A stretch of DNA of 35,229 nucleotides from Microcoleus sp. FACHB-1515 (GTDB lineage Bacteria; Cyanobacteriota; Cyanobacteriia; Elainellales; Elainellaceae): assembly GCF_014696105.1 (NCBI RefSeq), contig NZ_JACJPO010000025.1:1-35229 (forward strand). Reading direction: 5' to 3'. The translations under genes and the position numbers were made by a program. Below are positions 16,221-24,793 of this stretch, piece by piece. The notes beneath the pieces were generated by a model. The model was given only the letters and a program-made list of their open reading frames with translations, was not told the origin of the DNA and did no database searches. Within the stretch, counting starts at the first letter, position 1, and every line of letters begins with the position of its first letter.

Positions 16221-16634
16221 ATGGTTGAATTTCAGGCAGAAAAAGCCTTTTTGGGTGTCGGCTGGGCATTTCCGCCACAGCTTCAGCCCGATGGCGAGAT
16301 TGCCCTCAGCGCCTACGAGGAAGACATTCACCAGTCGATTCACATCATTTTAGGGACAACTCCAGGCGAGCGAGTCATGCGTCCCGATTTTGGATCGGGG
16401 CTGTCTGCTTTAGTGTTTGAGCCAATTTCGACCACGACGATCGAACTCGTGAAATTTCGCGTCGAAGAAGCCTTAATTGCCTGGGAGCCGCGCATCGACA
16501 GCATCACCGTTGATGTCACCGCCGAGCCTGCCTTGGGTCGCTTGCTGATCAACATTGACTATCGAGTGCGATCGACCAATACGTTTTACAACCTGGTTTA
16601 TCCTTTTTATCTGCTGGAGGCGAAACCGACATGA
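16221..16634 (+). CDS. Baseplate wedge protein gp25-like (Afp9)
   Basis: This 137-residue protein starts at ATG 16221 with GGAGG upstream inside the PAAR gene end. Family marks are GWAFPPQL, EEDIHQSIHIILGTTPGERVMRPDFGSGL and WEPRIDSITV, with the EPR-type triad region of gp25. It nucleates sheath assembly on the baseplate. The stop overlaps the next start (ATGA at 16631-16634), showing tight coupling with the wedge protein gene. Confidence 0.94.
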   Translation: MVEFQAEKAFLGVGWAFPPQLQPDGEIALSAYEEDIHQSIHIILGTTPGERVMRPDFGSGLSALVFEPISTTTIELVKFRVEEALIAWEPRIDSITVDVTAEPALGRLLINIDYRVRSTNTFYNLVYPFYLLEAKPT

Positions 16635-19600
16635 GCGGCACGCCCTTCCTCGACGATCGCGAGGCCGAAGCAATCGCGCTAGCCCTGCTTCAGCAGTTGC
16701 CCGCCTATGTGCCCGACTGGAAGCCGACTGTGAACGGAGCAAGCTGGGCACTGATCCAGATTTTTGCTCGCTATGGGCAATCGCTGGCCGAACGGCTCAA
16801 CCAAGCACCCGACAAAAACAAGCTGGCCTTTCTCGATCGCCTGGGAATCAATCTGCTGCCCGCACAGGCGGCTCGCGCTCCAGTTGTCTTTCAGGCGTTG
16901 ACCAATGTGGCGGATAGCCGCGTTCCGGTTCGGACTCGCGTTGGCGCGAAGGTGTCAGGCCGCAGCGAACCGCTGGTGTTTGAAACTGAAACGGCCATCG
17001 CCCTAGCAACTGCCCAGATCGCTCAGGTGGTAACGCTGTTTCCGGGTCGCGATGCCTATGCCGACCACACCGAGGCGGCGATCGCTCGCCAGCCATTCAC
17101 CTTATTTGAACCGCTCCAGCCCATCCCGCACGAGCTTTATCTGGCGCATGATTCGTTTGCGATCGCGGGACGATCGACGATTGAACTGCAAATTGACCTG
17201 ACACAGGCGGCTAAGGAATCGCTGGCGATCGTCTGGGAGTTTTGGAGCGGCAAAGACTGGCATCCGTTCAAGCCGTTTCAATCACCAGAAAGCGCTTCTG
17301 AGTCGGACAGTCTGGACGGCACACAAGGACTGAAGTTTAGCAGCACGATTCGGCTGGTGACCGACTGCGCCACGAGTGCGCCCACCCGCATCAACGGCAT
17401 TCTCGGCTATTGGATTCGTGCCCGCTTGAATCAACCGTTGCCGCCGCTCGGAAATTTGGTGCTGCCGCAGATCGATCGCCTGCAAATTCAAACCGTGATT
17501 CGTCAGGACGTTTGGAGCCAAACGCTTCAGCTTAAAGACCTCACAAGCGGAGCCACCCCGACGCTCAGCGGCATCATCAAAGACGCAAAAGGAACGCCGC
17601 TGTCAGGGGTACTCGTTTTTGCCGGAGATTTCTTTTCAATTGTGTCGCCGTATTCTGGCTACACGGATGCTCAAGGAAACTATGGCTTCGAGATTCCAAC
17701 CACTCTGGCGACGAACCTAAGCGTGGGTAGGCTCGGTTTACCGACCTTTGTGGGTAGGCTGGAGGCGAGCAACGCTTCGATCGAGATGAACTTCATTCTC
17801 AATCCTGGACTTCAGCCGGAAGTTGCGTTTGCTGACGGGGTGAAGCTGGACTTGACCAAGACGTTTTATCCGTTTGGGCAGCAGCCCCTGCCCGGAACGG
17901 CACTTTACCTGAAATGCACCGAAGCGTTTAGCAAGCGCGGCGCGAAAGTCACCTTTTACGGTCAGGTGGCCGCAACAGCGCTGGCTGTGGAAGGCGAGCC
18001 GCAACTGGTGGCAGAGTATTGGGACGGGCAGCAGTGGCAAAGTTTGGGGGCAGACCGCGATCGCCTCCTCAATTTCTTTAAGCAGGGCTATCCGTTTGAG
18101 CTGGAAATTCCAAGTGACCTTGCCAGCACAAAAGTCAATGGTGACGAGGGGCTGTGGATTCGCATCCGCATCGTTGAAAACACCTTTTCCCGCACCCGCA
18201 AGATTACCTGGACGGGTGCGACAGCCGATTCACCCAATGAAATGACGATCGTGGAAACCACTCCGCCCGCCTTGGCCGATTTTCGGCTGGGCTATCTCTA
18301 TCAGTCGCCGCTCGATCGCCCGCAGGTTTGCCTCACCTACAGCGATTTTCAGTGGCAAGATCAAAGTGAAGCGGTGCAGTGGCGGGGTAATAGCTTTGAG
18401 CCGTTTGAGCCGATCGCCGATCGCACCCCAACGCTGTATGTCGGCTTCGATCGCCCCCTGCCTGCCGATCTGATCAGCCTCTACCTCGACATTCAGGAAA
18501 ACACCGCTCAGGGCAATCTACTGAAGTGGGAATATTGGGACAAGGCTTGGCTGCCGCTGAGTGTCGAGGACGAAACGCGCAATCTTGCTTTGCCCGGAAT
18601 GGTATCGGCAATTTGGGCGGGCGTGACGGCTTCACCCACAGCAGCAGTTTTGCAAGCGAGCGGCAATCGGGTGCAGCTTATCGATGCTCGCCAGACGGCA
18701 CAGTTTGCCCCCGGCGATTTACTCTACATCAGCCAAAAAGAAAAAGGCGAACTGGCAATTTTGGTCGGCACGGCGCAAGACACGCTGAAGCTGAAAACGC
18801 CGCTGAGCCAAACATATGCCCAAGCCTCGATCGCCCGTGCTGCCCTGCCGCGCTTTGGTAAACCCTGCACCTGGATACGGGCACGCCTGCAAACCGATGG
18901 CGAACCGCTGCGATCGCAAATCAACGGCATCTACCTGAATGCAGTGTGGGCAACGCAAAGCCAAACCTTTGAAAATGAAGTGCTCGGATCGAGCAATGCT
19001 CAGCCCAATCAAGTGTTTTTCGCTCGCAATCTGCCCGTGCTGTCTGGAGCCACGATCGAAGTGCGCGAACTGGAAGGACTGCGCGCCCCGGTCGAACTAC
19101 CGCTTCTAATGGAGGAATTGCAGCAGCAGGGATTAAGCGAGGCGATTCGCACCGTCACCGATCGCCGCACCGGGCAGGTGACGCAGGTTTGGGTGCGCTG
19201 GCAGGAACAGTCGAATCTGTTTTTTTCCGGCGCGAGCGATCGCCACTTTGTTTTAGAGCGCAGTCAGGGGCGCATTCTGTTTGGCAATGGGCAGCAAGGC
19301 CGCATTCCACCTGCAAGCGTGGACAACATTCGCCTGCAAGCCTATCGATCGGGCGGGGGACTGATTGGCAATGTTCCAGCCGGAGCGATTTCGCAAATTC
19401 TGGCGGGCATTTTGGCGCAGAGCGTCACCAACCCCAAAGCCGCAGAAGGCGGAGCGGATACCGAAGCGATCGATCGGGTGCAAGCTCGCGCCCCGCAAGT
19501 GATTCGCCATCGCTATCAGGCCATTTCGCTGGCCGACTACGAAGCTTTGGCGCAAGAAGCTTCGCCTGCGGTTGCCGTTGCCCGCGCCCTGTCAACCACG

Positions 19601-20095
19601 CATCCGAACGGGCGATTGGCTCCAGGCTGGGTGAAGCTGGTGATCATGCCGCAAAGCCAAGACCCGCAGCCGCAGCCGTCGTTTGAACTGCGGCGGCAGG
19701 TGCAGCAGTTTTTAGCCGCCCGCGTTCCGGCTGCGATCGTCGATCGAATTTCGATTGTCGGACCAGACTATTTGCCGATCGGCGTTGAGGCGATCGTGGT
19801 TCCCCTCGTTCCACCAGAAGCGGGACTGGTGGGCGATCGCATCCGGCAAGCCCTCACGCGCTTTCTCAATCCGCTGCACGGTGGCCCCGAAGGAACAGGC
19901 TGGCGATTTGGTCGGGCGGTGTATCTGTCGGACATTGCGGCGACTCTAGAGCGCGTGGCGGGCGTGGACTACATCCGCGAACTCAATCTGCTGCTCAACG
20001 GTACGCCGCAGGGAGAATCGATCGCCGTTCCGCCCGATCGCATCGTTGTGGCGGGCACGTTCCGTATTTTGCTTCAAGGCAGCGAGGTGAACTGA
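16631..20095 (+). CDS. Large baseplate wedge protein, gp6/baseplate J-like (Afp11-like)
   Basis: This gene encodes 1154 residues from ATG 16631 (GGAGGCG upstream). The start (REAEAIALALLQQLPAYVPDWKP, RLNQAPDKNKLAFLDRLGINLLPAQAARAPVVF) and the C-terminal gp6/J domain (YQAISLADYEALAQEASPAVAVARAL, FLNPLHGGPEGTGWRFGRAVYLSDI, VAGVDYIRELNLLLNG) mark it as the CIS wedge protein. Between them lie several beta-sandwich repeats (YWIRARL, WDGQQWQSL motifs occurring more than once), including a carboxypeptidase-regulatory-like insert at about 310-360 (LSGIIKDAKGTPLSGVLVFAG, TDAQGNYGFEIP). Length and inserts exceed T4 gp6 but suit Afp11-type proteins. It forms a wedge heterodimer with the next protein, whose start overlaps its stop. 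Confidence 0.92.
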   Translation: MSGTPFLDDREAEAIALALLQQLPAYVPDWKPTVNGASWALIQIFARYGQSLAERLNQAPDKNKLAFLDRLGINLLPAQAARAPVVFQALTNVADSRVPVRTRVGAKVSGRSEPLVFETETAIALATAQIAQVVTLFPGRDAYADHTEAAIARQPFTLFEPLQPIPHELYLAHDSFAIAGRSTIELQIDLTQAAKESLAIVWEFWSGKDWHPFKPFQSPESASESDSLDGTQGLKFSSTIRLVTDCATSAPTRINGILGYWIRARLNQPLPPLGNLVLPQIDRLQIQTVIRQDVWSQTLQLKDLTSGATPTLSGIIKDAKGTPLSGVLVFAGDFFSIVSPYSGYTDAQGNYGFEIPTTLATNLSVGRLGLPTFVGRLEASNASIEMNFILNPGLQPEVAFADGVKLDLTKTFYPFGQQPLPGTALYLKCTEAFSKRGAKVTFYGQVAATALAVEGEPQLVAEYWDGQQWQSLGADRDRLLNFFKQGYPFELEIPSDLASTKVNGDEGLWIRIRIVENTFSRTRKITWTGATADSPNEMTIVETTPPALADFRLGYLYQSPLDRPQVCLTYSDFQWQDQSEAVQWRGNSFEPFEPIADRTPTLYVGFDRPLPADLISLYLDIQENTAQGNLLKWEYWDKAWLPLSVEDETRNLALPGMVSAIWAGVTASPTAAVLQASGNRVQLIDARQTAQFAPGDLLYISQKEKGELAILVGTAQDTLKLKTPLSQTYAQASIARAALPRFGKPCTWIRARLQTDGEPLRSQINGIYLNAVWATQSQTFENEVLGSSNAQPNQVFFARNLPVLSGATIEVRELEGLRAPVELPLLMEELQQQGLSEAIRTVTDRRTGQVTQVWVRWQEQSNLFFSGASDRHFVLERSQGRILFGNGQQGRIPPASVDNIRLQAYRSGGGLIGNVPAGAISQILAGILAQSVTNPKAAEGGADTEAIDRVQARAPQVIRHRYQAISLADYEALAQEASPAVAVARALSTTHPNGRLAPGWVKLVIMPQSQDPQPQPSFELRRQVQQFLAARVPAAIVDRISIVGPDYLPIGVEAIVVPLVPPEAGLVGDRIRQALTRFLNPLHGGPEGTGWRFGRAVYLSDIAATLERVAGVDYIRELNLLLNGTPQGESIAVPPDRIVVAGTFRILLQGSEVN

Positions 20096-22419
20096 TGCCC
20101 CTACCCCTACCCAATCTCGATACGCGCCGCTGGCTAGACCTGGTGGATGAAGGACGGGCACTGATTCCCCGCTACGCAACGGACTGGACTGATCATAATG
20201 TCCACGATCCGGGCATCATGCTGATCGAACTGCTGGCGTGGCTAATCGAGCAGGAAATCTACCGCACCAACCGCATTCCGCTGCGTCACCGCCGTAAATT
20301 CCTTGATCTAATTGGTTTTTCACCGCTGCCGTCCCGTCCTGCCCGCACTGCGATCGCCTTTACGCCCATCGCTACCGAAACACTGCTCCTCCCCGCCGGA
20401 CTGACAATCGCCACTGCCGATAACCAACCACTGCGCTTTCGTACCGTAGCTGATGTGCAGGTTTTGCCCGTCCAACTTCAAGCGGTACAGAGCTTCGATG
20501 GGGTGACGTTCACTGACCTGACGCGATCGCAGCGTGAAGGATTGCCGTTTTCCCCTTGGGGCACAAATCCAACTGCGATCGATGCCAAGCCTGCTCTCTA
20601 CCTCGGCTTTGATCAGGCACTTCCACTCGATCAACCGCTGAGCATCTGGCTGCGCTTTCAAAACTCAGACGATCGCGATCGCATTCTGGCCGAAGCACGG
20701 GAACAGGCGATCGCCTGCTCGTCAATGACTCGCACCTGCATCGGAGAGCCGCCTAAAAGTGTGATAGCCGCAACGCCTCAGCCCACTGTTGATCTGCCGC
20801 CGCATCACAGCCTGCGAACGGTGTGGGAATATTTCAACGGCACGGCTTGGCAGGCACTCCAAGGCGAAGCGATCGCAGACGACACGCGATCGTTCACGAT
20901 TGACGGCACGGTGCGGGTTACGATTCCAGGCACGATCGCAGCCTCGGTGCAGGGATTAGTTGCTGCCCCCGCTTATTATTTGCGCTGTCGCTGGCTGAGC
21001 GGACAGCCTGATCTCGCTCCGGTTCTGCTGGGAATCGCGCTCAACGCTGTTGCTGTTGAGCAAACCAGTCCTGCCCGCAGCACCTTGGCGATCGCGCCCA
21101 ACACCGCCCCGCCCGCAGGCAAAGTCCCGATTCCTGGGCAGATCGGGCGATTAAGCCTTAGCTTCGACGCAGGCGTGATTACGCAGATCGCCTTTGACAC
21201 AGAATCAGACGCGCCGGAAGTTTTCATCATTGCCTATCAGCCTGCAACGACTACCGCACCTGGAAGCCTGACCAGTACGCTGATGCTTGTTGGTGAAGGA
21301 ACGGGTTTGCCCAATCAAACCGTTCACCTACCGGGAGCGATCGCTCAGGGACAGATTCAAGTCTGGACAGCAGGCAGCACTGTTGAGCGCTGGCAGATCC
21401 GACCGGATCTAGATGCGTCTGGCCGCACCGACGCTCACTTCAGCCTAGATACGGCTGCGGAAGTTTTGCGCTTTGGGGATGGCGAAAGCGGGCGCGTCGT
21501 TCCCACTGATGCGCTGATTCTGGCAGTCTATGACCAGACGGCAGGCGCGGCTGGTCATGCGGCGAAAGGGCAGTGGCAGCTTCGCGGCGCAGATGATGCG
21601 TTGAATCGATCGCTCCTCGATCCGACTGCTGAGGATATCGTCGCGGCGACAGCCGAACGAGTGCAGTCGATCGCATCTTGCGCCGCGATCTCAGGCGGAG
21701 CAGACGAGGAAAGCGTTGACCAGGCCGCAGGTCGAGCCGTCGAAGCGCTGTGGGCACATGAGCGGCTGGTGGAACTGTGCGACCAAACGCGCTGCACCAC
21801 GCTCGACCAGATTGAGAAATCTGCCGTTCTCGATCGCCTGCCGCCCCAACGCGCCACAACTCTGCTGGATTTCGAGCGACTGGCCTTAGCCGTTCCCGGC
21901 ACTCATGTTGTGCGATCGAGAGCCTGGGCAGGACTTGACCCCGCTCACCCGTGCCTACAAGCACCGGGAACCGTGACGGTCGTGATTGTGCCCGCTCTGC
22001 CGCCGCAGCGCCCGACGCCTAGCCCCGGTCTACTGCAAGCTGTGCAGCAATCGCTCGATCGCCGTCGTGTCATCGGAACGCGATTGCTTGTGGTTGCGCC
22101 GGAATATTTAGAGGTGCAGGTCGAAGCGACGGTGCAGAGCAAGCCTGCTGCCAGCGTCGATCGCGTCCAAACTGACATCTTGCAGGCACTGAATACCTTT
22201 CTCGATCCGCTGCGGGGTGGCTCGAACGGATTGGGCTGGGCGTTTGGGCGGGATGTGTATCGATCGGAGATTTTGCAGGTGATTGATGAAGTGGCAGGCG
22301 TCGATCACATCCGATCGCTTCGGCTGATTGCAGGCAGCGGCATCGCGCAATGCGGCAACCTTTGCGTGTCGCCGATCAGCCTGGTGACACCCGGACAACA
22401 TCGCATTGAGGTGATGTGA
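20095..22419 (+). CDS. Second baseplate wedge protein, gp6/J-like paralogue (Afp12-position)
   Basis: This gene encodes 774 residues. ATG 20095 overlaps the stop of the preceding gene. The N-terminus (LPNLDTRRWLDLVDEGRALIPRYATDWTDHNVHDPGIMLIELLAWLIEQEIYR, RHRRKFLDLIGF) and C-terminus (FLDPLRGGSNGLGWAFGRDVYRSEILQVIDEVAGVDHIRSLRL) are clearly related to the same regions of the 1154-residue protein, so the two are paralogues that probably pair in each wedge. The middle is a beta-sandwich stretch (LRTVWEYFNGTAWQAL, AYYLRCRWLSGQPDLAPVL). The next gene starts one base after its stop region (stop ends 22419, ATG 22421). Confidence 0.9.
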   Translation: MPLPLPNLDTRRWLDLVDEGRALIPRYATDWTDHNVHDPGIMLIELLAWLIEQEIYRTNRIPLRHRRKFLDLIGFSPLPSRPARTAIAFTPIATETLLLPAGLTIATADNQPLRFRTVADVQVLPVQLQAVQSFDGVTFTDLTRSQREGLPFSPWGTNPTAIDAKPALYLGFDQALPLDQPLSIWLRFQNSDDRDRILAEAREQAIACSSMTRTCIGEPPKSVIAATPQPTVDLPPHHSLRTVWEYFNGTAWQALQGEAIADDTRSFTIDGTVRVTIPGTIAASVQGLVAAPAYYLRCRWLSGQPDLAPVLLGIALNAVAVEQTSPARSTLAIAPNTAPPAGKVPIPGQIGRLSLSFDAGVITQIAFDTESDAPEVFIIAYQPATTTAPGSLTSTLMLVGEGTGLPNQTVHLPGAIAQGQIQVWTAGSTVERWQIRPDLDASGRTDAHFSLDTAAEVLRFGDGESGRVVPTDALILAVYDQTAGAAGHAAKGQWQLRGADDALNRSLLDPTAEDIVAATAERVQSIASCAAISGGADEESVDQAAGRAVEALWAHERLVELCDQTRCTTLDQIEKSAVLDRLPPQRATTLLDFERLALAVPGTHVVRSRAWAGLDPAHPCLQAPGTVTVVIVPALPPQRPTPSPGLLQAVQQSLDRRRVIGTRLLVVAPEYLEVQVEATVQSKPAASVDRVQTDILQALNTFLDPLRGGSNGLGWAFGRDVYRSEILQVIDEVAGVDHIRSLRLIAGSGIAQCGNLCVSPISLVTPGQHRIEVM

Positions 22420-22420
22420 C

Positions 22421-23458
22421 ATGACACACTCGCAATTTGGCGATCGCACCTTACGCATTCGCTACAACGACGATCAACGACTCAGCGCACAAGATTTGCA
22501 GTCTGAGGCAGATGCCGAAACGCGCTTGCGAGAACTTCATGTCCGCGCTCTCCACAATACCTGGGGTGTGGCGCTGGGGTTTGAGGTGATTCTCAAGGGC
22601 AATGTTGTTCAGGTAGGGCCGGGTTTAGCCTACGACTGTCAAGGACGCGAAATCCTGTCGGCGCGACCGCTGCCGATCGCGCTGCCGAATCCGCTCCCGT
22701 CGTCACGAGCGTTTGACCTGGTGATTCGCTATGCCGATCGCGCCACGCTGCTCGGCGATCGTCCGCGCACGACTTGTCTGGGCGATCGCCGTCCGACCGA
22801 AGAGCGCTTTTTGTGGCGCTGGTCTGATGCGGGAGCCGGCGAGCTAGGACAGCCGCTTCCCTTCGCTGACGATGTGCGCTTGGGTGAGGAAATTCCGATT
22901 GCGCGGCTGCAACTCGAAGCCGGAGTGCCGCCCGTGCTGGACACTTCCTTACGCCGTACCACGCAGGGATTAACGCGCCCTCATCTGGTGAGCGGACAGG
23001 TGCGAGCGGGTAGCGTCACCGCCTATGGTTCGCCGCTAGCGTGGTCAGTTTATGTGGATACTTCTAGCGGCGGCTTTCGCGGAGTCGGCGCACCGTCCGG
23101 CGTATTTTATTTCGCCAATCTGCTCAGCCATCCGTTTAGCTCCGCGTCCGGCTTTAATCGATTTCTCTCGCCTGCTGCGCTCAGGCGCTTGATGGAGCAG
23201 TTGACCGGACCATTTGTGTCAATCGCCAATCCCTACGCCAATCCCTATTCGTCTGGCTTTCGGCTGGATGTCCGCTTTGGTCTGCGCGATCGCCAGGCCC
23301 TCATACCGCTGCTGACAGATTTGCCCGAACTTAACCGCAACCAAAATCCGCTCTTGCCCGTTGGCATTCACTGGCTTGGCGTCGAACTGGTTAAAGGCTG
23401 TCCACCACCTGCGATCAGCCAATTTGCTGCCCTGCCAAATTACGCCTATCTGCTTTAG
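22421..23458 (+). CDS. Adaptor-like particle protein, paralogue 1 (LH.WGV.xG family)
   Basis: This gene encodes 345 residues. The N-terminal domain (about 8-170) carries NDDQRLSAQDLQSEADAETRLRELHVRALHNTWGVALGF, VVQVGPGLAYDCQGREIL and VIRYADRATLL. The same arrangement recurs in the proteins at 23485, 27039 and 30189. The C-terminal half is a separate domain (VSGQVRAGSVTAYG, VDTSSGGFRGVGAPSGVFYFANLLSHPF, WLGVELVKGCPPP) with beta-rich character, unknown to me. Genes at this position, after the wedge genes, normally encode tail fibres or their adaptors; that role is inference. No signal peptide or membrane segment. Start chosen at ATG 22421, with GAGGTGATG just before it. Confidence 0.75.
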   Translation: MTHSQFGDRTLRIRYNDDQRLSAQDLQSEADAETRLRELHVRALHNTWGVALGFEVILKGNVVQVGPGLAYDCQGREILSARPLPIALPNPLPSSRAFDLVIRYADRATLLGDRPRTTCLGDRRPTEERFLWRWSDAGAGELGQPLPFADDVRLGEEIPIARLQLEAGVPPVLDTSLRRTTQGLTRPHLVSGQVRAGSVTAYGSPLAWSVYVDTSSGGFRGVGAPSGVFYFANLLSHPFSSASGFNRFLSPAALRRLMEQLTGPFVSIANPYANPYSSGFRLDVRFGLRDRQALIPLLTDLPELNRNQNPLLPVGIHWLGVELVKGCPPPAISQFAALPNYAYLL

Positions 23459-23484
23459 TCGCTGCCCTTTACCGCCGAATTGCC

Positions 23485-24789
23485 ATGCCAGTCCCCGACG
23501 ATATTCCGATTCTCGATCGCCCCAGCTTCTTTGACGGACAGCGCTTGACTGCCGCTGATCTAGATGCCGTCCAAGCGTTTCACCGCGAATTGCGCTGGCT
23601 GCACAACCGCAGTTTACATAGTTGGGGAATTGCCTTTGGCTATGCCGTTTCTGGACAGAAGGGCGATCGCGTGGTGCGGTTGGCTCCAGGCTATGCCGTA
23701 GACTGCAACGGACGCGATTTGATTCAAAGTCAGCCGCTCACTCTGGCGATTCCTGCCGTTGCTGGCGCGAGCGATGGCGGTCCCGTGACGTACTACCTAA
23801 CGGCTTCCTACGCCGACGACAGCAGACTGACTCCGCAGACGCAAAGCGGCATGTGCGGCACAGCAGGCGCAGTGCGGCGATCGGAGCAGCCGATCATCCG
23901 CTGGCAGCAAGACTCTAGCGACATCGATGCTGACAGCCGCTATCGGCGCGGAGAAGATGTGATTCTCGCCACGATTCAAGTGCAAAACTGTCAGTTGCTT
24001 AAGGATGTATCGATCGCAGAACGGCGCGATGCCGTGCCTGCCCAACAGCCCTACATTGCCGCTGGACAAACCGAAGCAGGCAAAACAGAATGGCAGCTTT
24101 TTCCCAACAAAGATAGTCCGATCGGCGTTAAGGCGATCGTCTCGACTGGCAGTGCCGGATTTCGCACACCGCCGCGCTATCAGGCGCATATTGTGGGCGA
24201 TCGATTGGTGAGTGACACTGTCAACGGCCAGTCCCGTCAGTTCGTCGTGGATGGCTACGCGCAGGTGGCAGGCGCGTCTGCCAATCAGTTTGAGATGCAG
24301 GTGATTTTGCCGCTGGGAGCCGCCACAGGTGAGTTTTTCACCACGCAAATTACGGCAGACGATTACAAACTGCTGCGTGATGCGATCGTCGCTCGTGCTA
24401 GGCCGACTTTTGTGCCGACCGAGCCTTGGGGTGCGCCGGGTGTAACCTTCGCTCAACAAAACTTAGAAGCGCAGCTTGCGGGGCAGCGGGTCGCAGTGGG
24501 GCAAGTTCTGTCTACTTTCTTCATCTATCCGCCTGTCGGAATCATTTCCAGTGATTTCGATGGACTGCTCAACGCGATCGCCACTCGCACCTCAACCTCG
24601 GTCGAAACGCTGCTGGCGGTGAACGGGTTAAGTCGCGACACGATGTTTGCTGCTGTTGGCGATTCGCTCACGGTTCCGCGAGAAGCGCTGCTGCTGAATC
24701 CGCCCAACATCGTGCTGACCGAAGAATTCATGGAGCAGCTTCAAACCAAGCTGGGCTGGCACGTCGTCTGGATGGGAATTGAGGGATAA
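23485..24789 (+). CDS. Adaptor-like particle protein, paralogue 2, with LysM-like C-terminus
   Basis: This gene encodes 434 residues. The N-terminal domain repeats the family pattern: ILDRPSFFDGQRLTAADLDAVQAFHRELRWLHNRSLHSWGIAFGY, VVRLAPGYAVDCNGRDLI, then TYYLTASYADDSRL and a Cys-containing loop. The middle (about 195-350) shares pieces with paralogue 1, including AGQTEAGKTEW against SGQVRAGSVTA and STGSAGFRTPPRYQAHI against DTSSGGFRGVGAPSG. At about 355-405 a LysM-like segment appears (LLNAIATRTSTSVETLLAVNGLSRDTMFAAVGDSLTVPR), which could bind peptidoglycan. ATG 23485 has no obvious Shine-Dalgarno. It is likely a companion of paralogue 1 at the baseplate; the exact role is unknown. Confidence 0.75.
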   Translation: MPVPDDIPILDRPSFFDGQRLTAADLDAVQAFHRELRWLHNRSLHSWGIAFGYAVSGQKGDRVVRLAPGYAVDCNGRDLIQSQPLTLAIPAVAGASDGGPVTYYLTASYADDSRLTPQTQSGMCGTAGAVRRSEQPIIRWQQDSSDIDADSRYRRGEDVILATIQVQNCQLLKDVSIAERRDAVPAQQPYIAAGQTEAGKTEWQLFPNKDSPIGVKAIVSTGSAGFRTPPRYQAHIVGDRLVSDTVNGQSRQFVVDGYAQVAGASANQFEMQVILPLGAATGEFFTTQITADDYKLLRDAIVARARPTFVPTEPWGAPGVTFAQQNLEAQLAGQRVAVGQVLSTFFIYPPVGIISSDFDGLLNAIATRTSTSVETLLAVNGLSRDTMFAAVGDSLTVPREALLLNPPNIVLTEEFMEQLQTKLGWHVVWMGIEG

Positions 24790-24793
24790 GGCC

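Noticed and set aside
21440-21964. Antisense ORF under the second wedge gene
   Set aside because: Arg-rich shadow frame without a ribosome-binding site or recognisable family.
8616-22419. Type VI secretion system
   Set aside because: No TssJLM membrane complex, ClpV or TssBC two-part sheath is present; the sheath is a single long protein of the Afp/phage type.
23797-24459. Antisense ORF of 220 codons under adaptor paralogue 2
   Set aside because: Shadow of a supported gene; Arg/Cys-rich sequence with no motif.
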